DNA of 55,571 nucleotides from an uncultured Eubacteriales bacterium (GCA_905187695.1 CAJJIY010000008.1:1-55571), one strand, 5' to 3'. Shown: positions 42,158-51,839, counted from the first letter of the stretch. The notes: generated from the sequence alone by a model not told the origin. Numbers and translations: made by a program.

Positions 42158-43153
42158 ATGCAAAAACTGCTTTTTATCGGTACGGGCGGCACCATTGCCT
42201 CCGAACTTTCCGGAAACGCGCTCGGCCCTTCGCTCACGGCCGACCGGTTGCTTTCCCATGTGCCGCAGGTGGCCGATTTTGCCAAAGTGGAGGCTGTTCA
42301 GCCCTTTGCGCTGGACAGTACCGATATGACCCCTGCGCACTGGCTCCGGATTGCCCGGATTATTACCGAAAGCTATGAAAATTACGACGGTTTTGTCGTT
42401 GCCCACGGCACGGATACGCTGGCCTATACCGCCGCCGCGCTTTCCTACCTCATCCAGAACAGCAAAAAGCCGGTCATCCTCACCGGGGCACAGCGTCCCA
42501 TCGGTTTTGAAAGTACCGATTCCAAGCAGAACCTGCTGGACAGTTTCCGCTGTGCCGCCGCCGGGTTGCCGGGAGTGCTGGTGGTTTTTGGCGGGCAGGT
42601 CATCCTCGGCGCGCGTGCCCGCAAGATCCGCACCAAGAGTTTTGATGCTTTTGCCAGCCCCAACTATCCCTGCCCCGCCAAGGTGGAGGATGGGCGGCTG
42701 ACAGTCTATTTCCGCCCGACGCTCGGTCGCACCCGCTTTTTTGATACGCTGGATACTTCAGTGGGGTTGCTCAAGCTCACCCCCGGTATGGATGCGGGAC
42801 TTCTTCATGATATGATCAGCCGCTACCACGCCCTGGTGATCGAGGGCTTCGGTGTGGGCGGACTGCCGGACGCAGACGGTGCTTTCCGGCGGGAGGTGTC
42901 GGCCGCGTGCCGTGCGGGAAAGCCGGTGGTGCTCACCACGCAGGTGCAAAGCGAGGGAACGGATCTTTCGGTTTACCGGGTGGGCAGCGACCTTCGCGCG
43001 CTGGGCGTATGGGAAGCCTATGATATGACGCCGGAAGCCTGCTTTACCAAACTCATGTGGCTGTTGCCGCAGAGCCGGAATTTTACGCGCCGTCAAAAAC
43101 TTTTTTACACGCCGGTCTTCCATGATTTGTTGCCGGCGGTCTCAAAAATCTGA
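42158..43153 (+). CDS. ansA: Type I L-asparaginase
   Basis: Hydrolyses L-asparagine to aspartate and ammonia. The 331-residue protein has both threonine active-site motifs, FIGTGGTIAS (residues 6-15) and VVAHGTDTLAYTAAALS. It lacks a signal peptide, so it is the cytoplasmic type I form. It lies directly upstream of the pyr operon; aspartate is a substrate of PyrB, but the pyr genes have their own promoter, so the link may be only positional. Confidence 0.93.
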   Translation: MQKLLFIGTGGTIASELSGNALGPSLTADRLLSHVPQVADFAKVEAVQPFALDSTDMTPAHWLRIARIITESYENYDGFVVAHGTDTLAYTAAALSYLIQNSKKPVILTGAQRPIGFESTDSKQNLLDSFRCAAAGLPGVLVVFGGQVILGARARKIRTKSFDAFASPNYPCPAKVEDGRLTVYFRPTLGRTRFFDTLDTSVGLLKLTPGMDAGLLHDMISRYHALVIEGFGVGGLPDADGAFRREVSAACRAGKPVVLTTQVQSEGTDLSVYRVGSDLRALGVWEAYDMTPEACFTKLMWLLPQSRNFTRRQKLFYTPVFHDLLPAVSKI

Positions 43154-43172
43154 AAAAAAGCGCGGCTGGTAC

Positions 43173-43201
43173 TTGACAAAGCGCGGAGACCGTGTTATAA
43201 T
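43173..43201 (+). promoter_or_regulatory. Consensus sigma-A promoter of the pyr operon
   Basis: Perfect TTGACA (43173-43178), 17-bp spacer and perfect TATAAT (43196-43201). A strong promoter followed by a terminator-bearing leader implies control after initiation. Confidence 0.92.
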
Positions 43202-43207
43202 AAACCG

Positions 43208-43347
43208 AACTTGTAAAAGTCAAACGACACAGCACATTTTTGCCGGGGCAGATGGCCGTCAGAAGTGGATATGTCAGAGCAGGGACTTTTGTCCGTTTTT
43301 CCTCCATATCTTCTTTTACATCCTGCCGGCATGGCAGGATTTTTTTG
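43208..43347 (+). promoter_or_regulatory. pyr operon leader with attenuator (intrinsic terminator 43320-43346)
   Basis: The ~155-nt leader ends in ATCCTGCC-GGCAT-GGCAGGAT followed by seven T, just 18 bp before pyrC. Three upstream pairings are visible: TGTAAAAG (43212-43219) with CTTTTACA (43313-43320); a hairpin AGAA/GATATG with CATATC/TTCT (43261-43314) enclosing GGAC-TTTT-GTCC; and TGCCGGGGCAG (43241-43251) with CTGCCGGCA (43323-43331). The last would disrupt the terminator. This fits transcription attenuation by pyrimidines. The internal TCAGAGCAGG only loosely resembles the PyrR-binding loop, so the regulator is not established. Confidence 0.65.
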
Positions 43348-43364
43348 TTGAAAGGAGAAGCGAT

Positions 43365-44579
43365 ATGCGTGAAGAAAGACTGAAAAAAGAGACCCTTGCC
43401 GGGATGCTTTCGGCATTTCCCGCGTCCGCCCGGCAGTCTTTGCCCCTTTCATTTGAAAATTACCTCATTTTTCCCGGCCTTTGTGATGTCCACGTGCACA
43501 CAAGAGAGCCGGGATTTTCTTATAAAGAAACAGTGGCCAGCGTCAGCCTTGCCGGTGCGCACGGCGGCTATACCGATCTTTGCGCCATGCCGAATCTTTC
43601 TCCCGTTCCGGACAGCCCGAAAACGCTGGCGGCCGAACGCGCCGTCATCGCGCGGGATGCACGCGTCCGGATCCATCCTTACGGGGCTATCACGGCGGGA
43701 GAGGCCGGCAGTCGGCTTTCGGATTTCGCGGCCATGGCGCCTTTTGTCCCCGGCTTTTCGGATGACGGGCGCGGTGTTCAGCGGGAAGAACTGATGCAGG
43801 CCGCTATGGAAGAAGCCAAAAAGCTGGATCGGCTCATCGTGGCGCACTGTGAGGATGAGACTCTTTTACACGGCGGCTATATTCATGATGGAGCCTATGC
43901 CCGTGCCCACGGGCATCGCGGCATCTGTGCCGAGAGCGAATACCGGCAGTTGGAGCGCGATCTTTCGCTGGTCCGGAAAACCGGTGTCCGCTATCATGCC
44001 TGTCATCTTTCCGCAAAGGAAAGCGTGGCGTTGATCCGCCGTGCCAAGCGCGAGGGGTTGGATGTCAGTTGCGAGACCGCCCCGCATTATCTGCTTCTCA
44101 CCGAAAATGATCTGCGGGAGGACGGCGCTTTCAAAATGAACCCGCCGCTCCGTGAAGAAGCCGACCGTCGCGCGCTGATCGAAGGAGTGCTGGACGGTAC
44201 GATAGACATGATCGCCACCGATCATGCCCCCCACAGCCAGGAGGAAAAAAGCCGGGGACTTGCGGGCAGTCTTTTCGGCATCACCGGGCTGGAGACCGCG
44301 TTCCCGGTGCTTTACACCCGGTTGGTCCGCACCGGTATCCTGACGGCATCGGCGCTGAAGGCGCTGTTGTGCGACAATCCGCGCCGCCGCTTCGGTCTTC
44401 CGGAACGGCCGGAGGATTTCGCGGTTTTTGAGGTGCAAACGCCCTTTCGCGTTTCGCCCGAAGCATTCTTTTCAAAAGGAAAAAGCACTCCGTTTGCGGG
44501 GTGGGAGGTCTATGGGCAATGCGTACAGACAGTGATGGAGGGAAAAACGGTATGGAAAAGCGAACAAAACGAAAACTGA
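43365..44579 (+). CDS. pyrC: Dihydroorotase
   Basis: Third step of UMP synthesis, cyclising carbamoyl-aspartate to dihydroorotate. The 404-residue metalloenzyme shows DVHVHTREPG (metal-binding HxH), GFSDDGRGVQ and the final IATDHAPHSQEEK with the catalytic Asp; it is a class I dihydroorotase. ATG 43365 is preceded by AAAGGAG; an upstream in-frame ATG at 43122 lies before the promoter and is rejected. It overlaps carA by 28 bp. Confidence 0.95.
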   Translation: MREERLKKETLAGMLSAFPASARQSLPLSFENYLIFPGLCDVHVHTREPGFSYKETVASVSLAGAHGGYTDLCAMPNLSPVPDSPKTLAAERAVIARDARVRIHPYGAITAGEAGSRLSDFAAMAPFVPGFSDDGRGVQREELMQAAMEEAKKLDRLIVAHCEDETLLHGGYIHDGAYARAHGHRGICAESEYRQLERDLSLVRKTGVRYHACHLSAKESVALIRRAKREGLDVSCETAPHYLLLTENDLREDGAFKMNPPLREEADRRALIEGVLDGTIDMIATDHAPHSQEEKSRGLAGSLFGITGLETAFPVLYTRLVRTGILTASALKALLCDNPRRRFGLPERPEDFAVFEVQTPFRVSPEAFFSKGKSTPFAGWEVYGQCVQTVMEGKTVWKSEQNEN

Positions 44580-45664
44580 TCCTGGAGGACGGAAGTGTAT
44601 TTGAAGGCTACGCTTTCGGAGGTGAAGGCGACCGGGTCATGGAAGTGGTTTTCAACACCTCTCCTGTCGGATATGAGGAGATCGTTTCCGATCCGTCCTA
44701 CACCGATCAGGGCGTGGTCATGACCTATCCGCTCATCGGAAATTACGGTGTGAACACAATGGATGCCGAAAGCGACGCCCCGTCTCTCTCGGCACTGATC
44801 GTCGGAGAATATAATCCGTACCCTTCCAATTTCCGCAGCGAACGCTCGCTGGGCTCCTGGCTTGACGGTTGCGGTATTCCCGGCCTTTACGGAGTGGACA
44901 CCCGGATGCTTGCGCGTAAGATCCGCATGGAGGGCAGTATGCGCGCTTTTCTTTCCGGGGCGGAAACCACCGTGCCGGAGGCACTGGAAAAAATCAGGAC
45001 GACCGCCCGGCCGCAGGACGCGGTGGCACGGGTCAGCACCGGAAAAATTTACACCGTCTGCGGGGATTTTCCGCGATTTCGGGTGGCTGCCGTGGATTGC
45101 GGCATCAAGAAAAATATTCTCCGGTCCCTCACGGCACGCGGATGCGCCGTAACGGTCTATCCTTTTGACGCGCCGGCCGAACGGATCCTCTCGGACGCGC
45201 CGGACGGCCTCTTCCTTTCCAACGGCCCCGGCGACCCCACCGATGTCGGCCCGGTGATCGGATTGGTGCGGGCCTTGCGCGGCAAAATGCCGATGTTCGG
45301 CATCTGTCTGGGGCACCAGATGATCGCGCTGGCCTACGGCGCGCAGACCTATAAACTGAAATTCGGTCATCGCGGCGGCAATCATCCGGTGCGCAATCTG
45401 CAGACCGGACGGGTGGAGATCACCTCGCAGAATCACAGCTATGCCGTGCGGGAAGAAAGTCTTGCCGGGACCGGTCTTACGGTGACGCATCGCAATCTGC
45501 TCGACGGCACGGTAGAAGGACTCTCCGCGCCGAAGGACAGCGTTTTTTCGGTGCAGTATCATCCCGAAAGCGCCCCCGGTCCGGAGGACAGCGGATATCT
45601 GTTCGACCGATTTATCGAACAAATGGGAAAATGTGGAGGAAAAAAAGATGCCAAAGCGCACTGA
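44552..45664 (+). CDS. carA: Carbamoyl-phosphate synthase small subunit
   Basis: Glutamine amidotransferase subunit that supplies ammonia to CarB. The 370-residue protein has an N-terminal CPSase domain (LILEDGSVFEGYAFG, VFNTSPVGYEEIVSDPSY) and a class I glutaminase with the nucleophile cysteine in FGICLGHQ and the His-Glu pair in YHPESAPGPED. The start is set by GGAGGG 11 nt upstream. It overlaps both pyrC and carB, consistent with translational coupling. Confidence 0.96.
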   Translation: MEKRTKRKLILEDGSVFEGYAFGGEGDRVMEVVFNTSPVGYEEIVSDPSYTDQGVVMTYPLIGNYGVNTMDAESDAPSLSALIVGEYNPYPSNFRSERSLGSWLDGCGIPGLYGVDTRMLARKIRMEGSMRAFLSGAETTVPEALEKIRTTARPQDAVARVSTGKIYTVCGDFPRFRVAAVDCGIKKNILRSLTARGCAVTVYPFDAPAERILSDAPDGLFLSNGPGDPTDVGPVIGLVRALRGKMPMFGICLGHQMIALAYGAQTYKLKFGHRGGNHPVRNLQTGRVEITSQNHSYAVREESLAGTGLTVTHRNLLDGTVEGLSAPKDSVFSVQYHPESAPGPEDSGYLFDRFIEQMGKCGGKKDAKAH

Positions 45665-48600
45665 TCTGAAAAAAATCATGGTCATCGGCAGCGGCCCGAT
45701 CGTCATCGGGCAGGCGGCGGAATTTGATTATGCCGGCACACAGGCCTGCCTGTCCCTCCGGGAAGAGGGTTATGAGGTGGTGCTTTGCAACTCCAATCCC
45801 GCCACGATTATGACCGATACCAGTGTGGCCGATAAGGTATACATGGAGCCGCTGACGCTCTCCTATGTGGCCAAGATTGTCCGCTATGAGCGCCCGGACG
45901 CCATCATTCCGGGATTGGGCGGCCAGACCGGCCTCAATCTGGCGCTTCAGCTGGAGAAAAAAGGCGTGCTCCGCGAGTGCGGCGTGGAACTGCTCGGCAC
46001 CCGGGCCGAGAGCATTGAACGGGCGGAGGACCGGGAACTTTTCCGGGCGCTCTGCCGCGAGATCGGCGAGCCGGTGCTTCCTTCCGAGATTGTCAGAAAC
46101 GAGCAGGAAGGGCGGGCGGCGGCCGAAAAGATCGGCTTCCCGCTGGTGCTTCGCCCTGCCTTCACGCTGGGCGGGACCGGCGGCGGATTTGCCGATAACG
46201 AGGCGGAATACGGCGAATTGCTTGCCCGCGCCCTGGCGCTTTCCCCGGTGCATGAGGTGCTGGTGGAAAAGAGCGTGAAGGGCTTTAAGGAAATCGAATA
46301 TGAGGTGCTCCGGGACGCCGCGGACACGGCCATCACGGTCTGTAACATGGAGAACCTGGATCCGGTCGGCGTGCATACCGGCGATTCGATCGTGGTCTGC
46401 CCCAGTCAGACGCTCACCAACCGGGAATATCAGATGCTTCGCAACAGCGCCCTGCGCATCATCCGTGCCCTTGAGATCGAGGGCGGATGCAATGTCCAGT
46501 TCGCGCTGGATCCGAACTCTTTCGACTATTATGTCATCGAGGTCAATCCCCGCGTGTCCCGTTCCTCGGCGCTGGCCAGCAAAGCCAGCGGCTACCCCAT
46601 CGCCCGTGTGTCGGCCAAGATTGCGGTGGGTCTCACGCTTTCGGAGATCATGCTTCCGAACACGCCGGCTTCCTTTGAACCGGCGCTGGATTATATCGTT
46701 ACGAAGATGCCCCGTTTTCCCTTTGACAAATTCGATGGGATCAGCAATCGTCTGACCACGCAGATGAAGGCCACCGGCGAGGTGATGAGCGTCGGCCGCA
46801 CCTTTGAAGAAAGTCTTCTCAAGGCTGTCCGCTCATTGGAGACCGGTGCCTATCACCTCTTTTCCGCAAAAGCCGCCGGCATGAGCCGCGAGGCACTGCT
46901 CGATTATATCAGGGAAGCCACGGATGACCGGATCTTCATGCTGTGCGAGCTGCTCCGCCGCGGCGAGACGCCCGAAAAGCTCTCGGCGCTGACCGGCATT
47001 GACCGCTTTTTTACCGAAAAACTGCGGCACATTACCGAGCTGGAAAAAAAGCTGGCCGGAAACGCACTCTCCCCGGCGCTTTTACGGGAGGCAAAACAGC
47101 ACGGTTTTTCGGACCGCGCCGTGGCGGATCTGACCGGACTTTCCGAGAGCGCCGTGCGCGAAAGCCGGGAAGAGGCGGGCATTCTCCCGGTCTACAAGGC
47201 CATCGACACCTGCGCCTCCGAGTTTGACGCTTACATCCCCTATTACTATTCCACCTACAACGGCGTGGAAAACGAGGCGGGCGGGGAAAGCCGCGCCCGG
47301 GGAAAGATCGTGGTGCTGGGGGCCGGCCCCATCCGCATCGGGCAGGGCGTAGAGTTTGATTATTCCACCGTCCACGCCGTAAAGACCATCCGGGAGGCCG
47401 GCTTCGAGGCGATTGTCATCAACAACAATCCCGAGACCGTTTCCACCGATTATACCACCTCCGACAAGCTGTATTTCGAGCCGCTGGCGGTGGAGGATGT
47501 GATGAATGTCATTCGCCTCGAACAGCCGCTGGGGGTCATTGCCACGCTCGGCGGGCAGACGGCCGTCAATCTGGCCGAACCACTGGCCGCCCGCGGCGTG
47601 AAGATTATCGGGACCGACTGTGCGGCCATCGAACGCGCCGAAAACCGCGATGCTTTTGAAAAGCTGTTGGAAGAACTGGAAATCCCGGAACCTCAGGGCA
47701 GGGCCGTGTGCAGCATGGAGGCCGGCGTGGCGGCCGCACGGGAGATCGGCTATCCGGTTCTGGCCCGTCCCTCTTTCGTATTGGGCGGCCGCGCCATGCG
47801 GATCATTCCGGATGAGACGGAGCTGCGCGGATATCTGTCCGGCGGGGTGGAAATGAGTGCCGGTCGCCCGGTGCTCATCGACCGTTATATGTCCGGTAAG
47901 GAGGTCGAGGTGGATGCCGTCTGTGACGGCACGGATGTTTTTGTGCCCGGCATCATGGAGCTGGTGGAACGCACCGGCATCCACAGCGGAGACAGCATCA
48001 GCGTCTATCCGCCGTTCGGCCTTTCGGACAGGGTCAAGGGTATGATCCTGCAATATACCAAACGGCTGGGAAAAGCCATCGGCATCGTGGGCCTTTTCAA
48101 CATTCAGTTTATCGTCACGCAAAAGGAAGAGGTCTTTGTCATCGAGGTCAACCCGCGTTCCTCCCGCACCGTTCCGTTCCTTTCCAAGGCCACGGGTTAT
48201 GCGCTCCCCGACATCGCCACCCGCGTCATGCTCGGCCTTTCGCTCAAGGAGCAGGGCATCTTTGCCCTCTATCCGGACGAAAAGAAGCGCTATTATGTCA
48301 AGGCGCCTGTCTTTTCCTTCTGCAAACTGGCGGGGGCAGACGCGTCGCTTTCGCCAGAGATGAAATCCACGGGAGAGGCCATCGGCTATGATGACCGCCT
48401 CAACCGCGCCCTGTTCAAAGCGTTGCAGGCTTCCGGCATGGAACTGCACAACTATGGCACGGTTTTTGTTACGGTCAGCGACCGGGATAAGGAAGAGGCG
48501 TTGCCGCTGATCCGGCGGTTTTATCACCTTGGCTTCAACATCGAGGCCACGGCCGGCACCGCCGCGTTTCTGAAGGCCAACGGCATCCGCACCCGGGTGC

Positions 48601-48836
48601 TCCGGAAATTGAGCGACGGATCGGACGACATTGAAAGATCGCTCCGGCAGGGGCACATTTCCTATGTGGTCAATACCGGCGAACCCGGCCACTCCAGGAC
48701 CGACGGGGACGGTCGCCGTATCAGACAGATCGCCACCGAGAATAATATCACCATGTTTACGGCGCTGGACACCGTTCGGGTGCTTCTGGATGTGCTGGAG
48801 GAGACCACGCTGGGCGTATCTACCATTGATTCGTAA
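45648..48836 (+). CDS. carB: Carbamoyl-phosphate synthase large subunit
   Basis: A 1062-residue enzyme, normal length, with two homologous ATP-grasp halves: KIMVIGSGPIVIGQAAEFDYAG in the first and IVVLGAGPIRIGQGVEFDYS in the second, each followed by VIEVNPR motifs, and a C-terminal MGS-like allosteric domain (VFVTVSDRDKEEALPLIRRF, split). That domain is where UMP and ornithine act in enterobacteria. GGAGG lies upstream of ATG 45648, and it overlaps carA by 17 bp. Confidence 0.97.
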   Translation: MPKRTDLKKIMVIGSGPIVIGQAAEFDYAGTQACLSLREEGYEVVLCNSNPATIMTDTSVADKVYMEPLTLSYVAKIVRYERPDAIIPGLGGQTGLNLALQLEKKGVLRECGVELLGTRAESIERAEDRELFRALCREIGEPVLPSEIVRNEQEGRAAAEKIGFPLVLRPAFTLGGTGGGFADNEAEYGELLARALALSPVHEVLVEKSVKGFKEIEYEVLRDAADTAITVCNMENLDPVGVHTGDSIVVCPSQTLTNREYQMLRNSALRIIRALEIEGGCNVQFALDPNSFDYYVIEVNPRVSRSSALASKASGYPIARVSAKIAVGLTLSEIMLPNTPASFEPALDYIVTKMPRFPFDKFDGISNRLTTQMKATGEVMSVGRTFEESLLKAVRSLETGAYHLFSAKAAGMSREALLDYIREATDDRIFMLCELLRRGETPEKLSALTGIDRFFTEKLRHITELEKKLAGNALSPALLREAKQHGFSDRAVADLTGLSESAVRESREEAGILPVYKAIDTCASEFDAYIPYYYSTYNGVENEAGGESRARGKIVVLGAGPIRIGQGVEFDYSTVHAVKTIREAGFEAIVINNNPETVSTDYTTSDKLYFEPLAVEDVMNVIRLEQPLGVIATLGGQTAVNLAEPLAARGVKIIGTDCAAIERAENRDAFEKLLEELEIPEPQGRAVCSMEAGVAAAREIGYPVLARPSFVLGGRAMRIIPDETELRGYLSGGVEMSAGRPVLIDRYMSGKEVEVDAVCDGTDVFVPGIMELVERTGIHSGDSISVYPPFGLSDRVKGMILQYTKRLGKAIGIVGLFNIQFIVTQKEEVFVIEVNPRSSRTVPFLSKATGYALPDIATRVMLGLSLKEQGIFALYPDEKKRYYVKAPVFSFCKLAGADASLSPEMKSTGEAIGYDDRLNRALFKALQASGMELHNYGTVFVTVSDRDKEEALPLIRRFYHLGFNIEATAGTAAFLKANGIRTRVLRKLSDGSDDIERSLRQGHISYVVNTGEPGHSRTDGDGRRIRQIATENNITMFTALDTVRVLLDVLEETTLGVSTIDS

Positions 48837-48850
48837 AAAGGAGGACTTTC

Positions 48851-49582
48851 ATGCAAGAGGTTTTTCTGGCGGTCACGGATAACCGACCGCTGACCAAGGA
48901 TGTGTATGAGATGACGCTGCAGGGCGATCTTTCGGCCATCCGTGCGCCGGGGCAGTTCGTCAATCTCCGGGTAGAGGGGTGCTATCTGCGCCGCCCGCTT
49001 TCGGTCTGCGACCGGGAGGGAGATCGGCTCACGCTGATCTACCGGGTGGTCGGCAAGGGCACTGAAATTTTGTCCGGGATGAAGCCGGGCACGAAAATAA
49101 ACACGCTCACCGGCCTCGGCAACGGGTTCTCGCCCGAGCGGGGCGGGGAACGGCCGCTTCTTGTAGGCGGCGGGGTCGGCGTGCCGCCGCTTTATTATCT
49201 TTGCCGGGAATTGCTGAAGGCCGGCGCGCGCCCGACGGTCCTGCTCGGCTTCAATACCGCGTGCGAGGTTTTTTATGAGGAAAAATTCCGGGTGCTCGGC
49301 GCGGCGGTCACCGTGCTGACGGCCGACGGCACCTACGGCGGCAAAGGCTTCGTCACCGACGCTCTGCCCGGGCTTTCCTACACCTATTTTTACGCCTGCG
49401 GCCCGATGCCGATGTTCCGGGCACTGAATGCGGCGGCAAAGACGCCGGGCGAATACAGCTTTGAAGAGCGCATGGGATGCGGTTTCGGGGCCTGCATGGG
49501 TTGCAGCTGCCAGACAAAATCCGGCCCGAAACGGATCTGCGTAGAGGGGCCGGTGCTCCGGTCAGAGGAGGTGATCTGGTGA
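48851..49582 (+). CDS. pyrK: Dihydroorotate dehydrogenase electron-transfer subunit
   Basis: A 243-residue FAD/[2Fe-2S] protein passing electrons from dihydroorotate dehydrogenase to NAD+. FAD-binding motif YLRRPLSVCDREGD, NAD-binding LLVGGGVGVPPLYYL, and C-terminal cluster ligands CGFGACMGCSC with a fourth Cys in KRICVEGPV. It identifies the adjacent PyrD as a class 1B, NAD+-linked enzyme. GGAGG precedes the ATG; its stop overlaps the GTG start of pyrD. Confidence 0.95.
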   Translation: MQEVFLAVTDNRPLTKDVYEMTLQGDLSAIRAPGQFVNLRVEGCYLRRPLSVCDREGDRLTLIYRVVGKGTEILSGMKPGTKINTLTGLGNGFSPERGGERPLLVGGGVGVPPLYYLCRELLKAGARPTVLLGFNTACEVFYEEKFRVLGAAVTVLTADGTYGGKGFVTDALPGLSYTYFYACGPMPMFRALNAAAKTPGEYSFEERMGCGFGACMGCSCQTKSGPKRICVEGPVLRSEEVIW

Positions 49583-50490
49583 ATACGAAAGTCATGCTGT
49601 CAGGCTGGGAGCTGGATAATCCCGTCATCCCCGCCAGCGGCACCTTCGGTTACGGCCGGGAATTTGCCGCGCTCTACGATCTGAATCTGCTCGGCACCTT
49701 TTCTTTCAAGGGCACCACGCGGGAGCCGCGCTTCGGAAACCCGCAGCCCAGGATCGCCGAGAGCGATACGGGTATCGTCAATTCCATCGGTCTTCAGAAC
49801 CCCGGCGCGGATCATGTGTTGTCGCACGAACTGCCCGAAATGAAAAAATATTTCACGAAAAAGGTCATCGCCAATGTCTGCGGATTTGAAACGGAGGAAT
49901 ATGTAGAGCTCTGCCGGCGCTTTTCGGCGGAAGAACAGATCGGATTGCTGGAGGTCAACATCAGTTGCCCGAATGTCAGATGCGGCGGCATGGCGTTTGG
50001 TTCGGATCCCGAAAAGGCCTTTGAAATCACAAAGGCTGTTCGGGCGGTCAGCCGCAAGCCGGTCTATATGAAGCTCTCTCCCAATGTCACGGATATTGCC
50101 GAGATTGCGCGGGCGTGCGAGGCGGGCGGCGCAGACGGGCTCACGCTCATCAACACGCTGGTCGGTATGCGGATCGACCTCAGGAGCAAAAAGCCCGTCA
50201 TCGCCAATAAACTGGCCGGATATGCCGGCCGGGCGCTCTTTCCGGTGGCGCTGGGTATGATCTACCGGGTATACGAGGCGGTCCGGATTCCCATCATCGG
50301 CGTGGGCGGTGTACAGAGCGCCGAAGATGTCCTTGAAATGATGCTGGCCGGGGCCTGCGCGGTCGAGGTCGGCACGGCCAATCTGCTGGATCCGTATGCG
50401 TCCAAAAGGATCGTGGAGGCACTGCCTGCGGCCATGGAGAAGTACGGTATTGAAAATCTCAACGGGATGATAGGAGGGGCACATTCATGA
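49579..50490 (+). CDS. pyrD: Dihydroorotate dehydrogenase (class 1B)
   Basis: Fourth step of UMP synthesis, an FMN TIM barrel. The start is GTG at 49579, overlapping the pyrK stop (GTGA) and preceded by AGAGGAGGTGA; this gives a 303-residue protein beginning with valine codon-initiated MNTKVMLSGWELDNPV, the family start. Key blocks: IPASGTFGYG, LLEVNISCPNV (with catalytic-site residues), KLSPNVTDI and VGVGGVQSAEDVLEM-type FMN phosphate site (IIGVGGVQSAED). Its stop overlaps pyrF by 4 bp. Confidence 0.95.
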   Translation: MNTKVMLSGWELDNPVIPASGTFGYGREFAALYDLNLLGTFSFKGTTREPRFGNPQPRIAESDTGIVNSIGLQNPGADHVLSHELPEMKKYFTKKVIANVCGFETEEYVELCRRFSAEEQIGLLEVNISCPNVRCGGMAFGSDPEKAFEITKAVRAVSRKPVYMKLSPNVTDIAEIARACEAGGADGLTLINTLVGMRIDLRSKKPVIANKLAGYAGRALFPVALGMIYRVYEAVRIPIIGVGGVQSAEDVLEMMLAGACAVEVGTANLLDPYASKRIVEALPAAMEKYGIENLNGMIGGAHS

Positions 50491-51194
50491 ATGAAAAGGT
50501 TATTGTGGCATTGGATTTTGAAAACAAGCGGCGCGCACTGGAATTTCTGGAGCTTTTCCAAGAACAAAAGCTCTTTTTAAAGGTCGGCATGGAGCTTTTC
50601 TATGCCGGAGGATCCGATTTTTTGCGTGTGCTGAAAGAAAAAGGGCATCGGGTTTTTCTCGATCTCAAACTGCATGACATTCCCAACACCGTGGAGCGCA
50701 CCATGCGCGTGCTTACCCGGCTGGGAGTGGATATGGTCAATCTTCACGCCGCCGGCGGAAAGGCCATGATGGAGGCCGCCGTGCGCGGACTTACCCGTCC
50801 GGACGGCACACGCCCCGTTCTGCTGGCCGTGACGCAACTGACCAGCACCGATGAACGCACGCTCCGGGAAGAGCTGCTCATCCCGTTGGGGATGAAGGAC
50901 GCGGTGCGCCATTATGCGGCCACGGCAAAGGCGGCCGGCGTGGACGGTGTGGTCTGCTCGCCGCTGGAAGCCGATGCCGTACACCGCGCGTGTGGCCAAA
51001 GTTTTCTTACGGTCACGCCGGGCGTGCGGTTCGCGGAGGGTGACAAGGGCGATCAGTGCCGCGTGACCACGCCCGCCATGGCAAAGCAGATGGGTTCGGA
51101 TTATATCGTGGTGGGTCGTCCGATCACGGCCGCTCCGGATCCGGCGGCCGCTTACGCACGCTGTGTTGAGGAATTTGTCAAAGGAGGCAACTGA
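50487..51194 (+). CDS. pyrF: Orotidine 5'-phosphate decarboxylase
   Basis: Last step to UMP. The 235-residue TIM-barrel enzyme starts VIVALDFENKRRALEF and carries the catalytic Asp-Lys-Asp motif VFLDLKLHDIPNTV; the phosphate-binding end reads TPGVRFAEGDKGDQ and YIVVGRPIT. Length fits the short bacterial group 1 form. It overlaps pyrD by 4 bp (ATGA) and is 2 bp from pyrE. Confidence 0.97.
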   Translation: MNEKVIVALDFENKRRALEFLELFQEQKLFLKVGMELFYAGGSDFLRVLKEKGHRVFLDLKLHDIPNTVERTMRVLTRLGVDMVNLHAAGGKAMMEAAVRGLTRPDGTRPVLLAVTQLTSTDERTLREELLIPLGMKDAVRHYAATAKAAGVDGVVCSPLEADAVHRACGQSFLTVTPGVRFAEGDKGDQCRVTTPAMAKQMGSDYIVVGRPITAAPDPAAAYARCVEEFVKGGN

Positions 51195-51196
51195 AA

Positions 51197-51838
51197 ATGA
51201 ATGAAACAAAAGAACGGATTGCAAAGGATCTGCTGTCTATCCGGGCGGTATTCTTCCGGCCGGAAGAGCCCTTCACCTGGGCCAGCGGCATCAAAAGCCC
51301 GGTGTATTGTGATAACCGTCTGATCCTCAGTGCCCCCGCCGTGCGCACACGGGTGGAGCAGGCGCTGGCCGCCGCCGTAAAGGAAAACTACGGGGAGGCC
51401 GAAATGCTCATGGGAACGGCTACGGCCGGCATTGCTCATGCGGCTCTCGCCGCCGGGGAGCTGGGATTGCCGATGGGCTATGTCCGCGGCGGAGCCAAGG
51501 ATCACGGTCGCGGCAACCGCATCGAGGGCGAGCTCCGGCCGGGGACGAAGGTGGTGGTCGTGGAGGATCTCATTTCCACCGGCGGCAGCGTGCTGGAGTG
51601 TGTGGAGGCCCTGCGGGAGGCCGGCGCCGAGGTGCTGGGGATCGCGGCCATTTTTACATACGGAATGAAAAAGGGAAAAGAACGCCTGGCCGCGGCCGGC
51701 GTGCCGCTCGTCACGCTGACCGATTTTGATACGGTGGCGGCGATGGCGGAAGAAACGGGGCTCATCGCGCCGTCGGATGTCCGGAAACTGCTGGCTTTCC
51801 GGGATCATCCCGCAGACAGCGCGTGGATGGAGGCCTGA
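51197..51838 (+). CDS. pyrE: Orotate phosphoribosyltransferase
   Basis: Fifth step of UMP synthesis. The 213-residue PRTase has FTWASGIKSPVYCDNR (orotate site), YVRGGAKDHGRGNRIEG (flexible catalytic loop, with the KDHG core) and the PRPP loop VVVVEDLISTGGS. AAAGGAGG precedes the ATG. Confidence 0.96.
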   Translation: MNETKERIAKDLLSIRAVFFRPEEPFTWASGIKSPVYCDNRLILSAPAVRTRVEQALAAAVKENYGEAEMLMGTATAGIAHAALAAGELGLPMGYVRGGAKDHGRGNRIEGELRPGTKVVVVEDLISTGGSVLECVEALREAGAEVLGIAAIFTYGMKKGKERLAAAGVPLVTLTDFDTVAAMAEETGLIAPSDVRKLLAFRDHPADSAWMEA

Positions 51839-51839
51839 G

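Noticed and set aside
43261..43294. A canonical PyrR-binding loop in the pyr leader
   Set aside because: The segment TCAGAGCAGG only partly resembles the consensus and the flanking stem does not match it, so PyrR control is not claimed.
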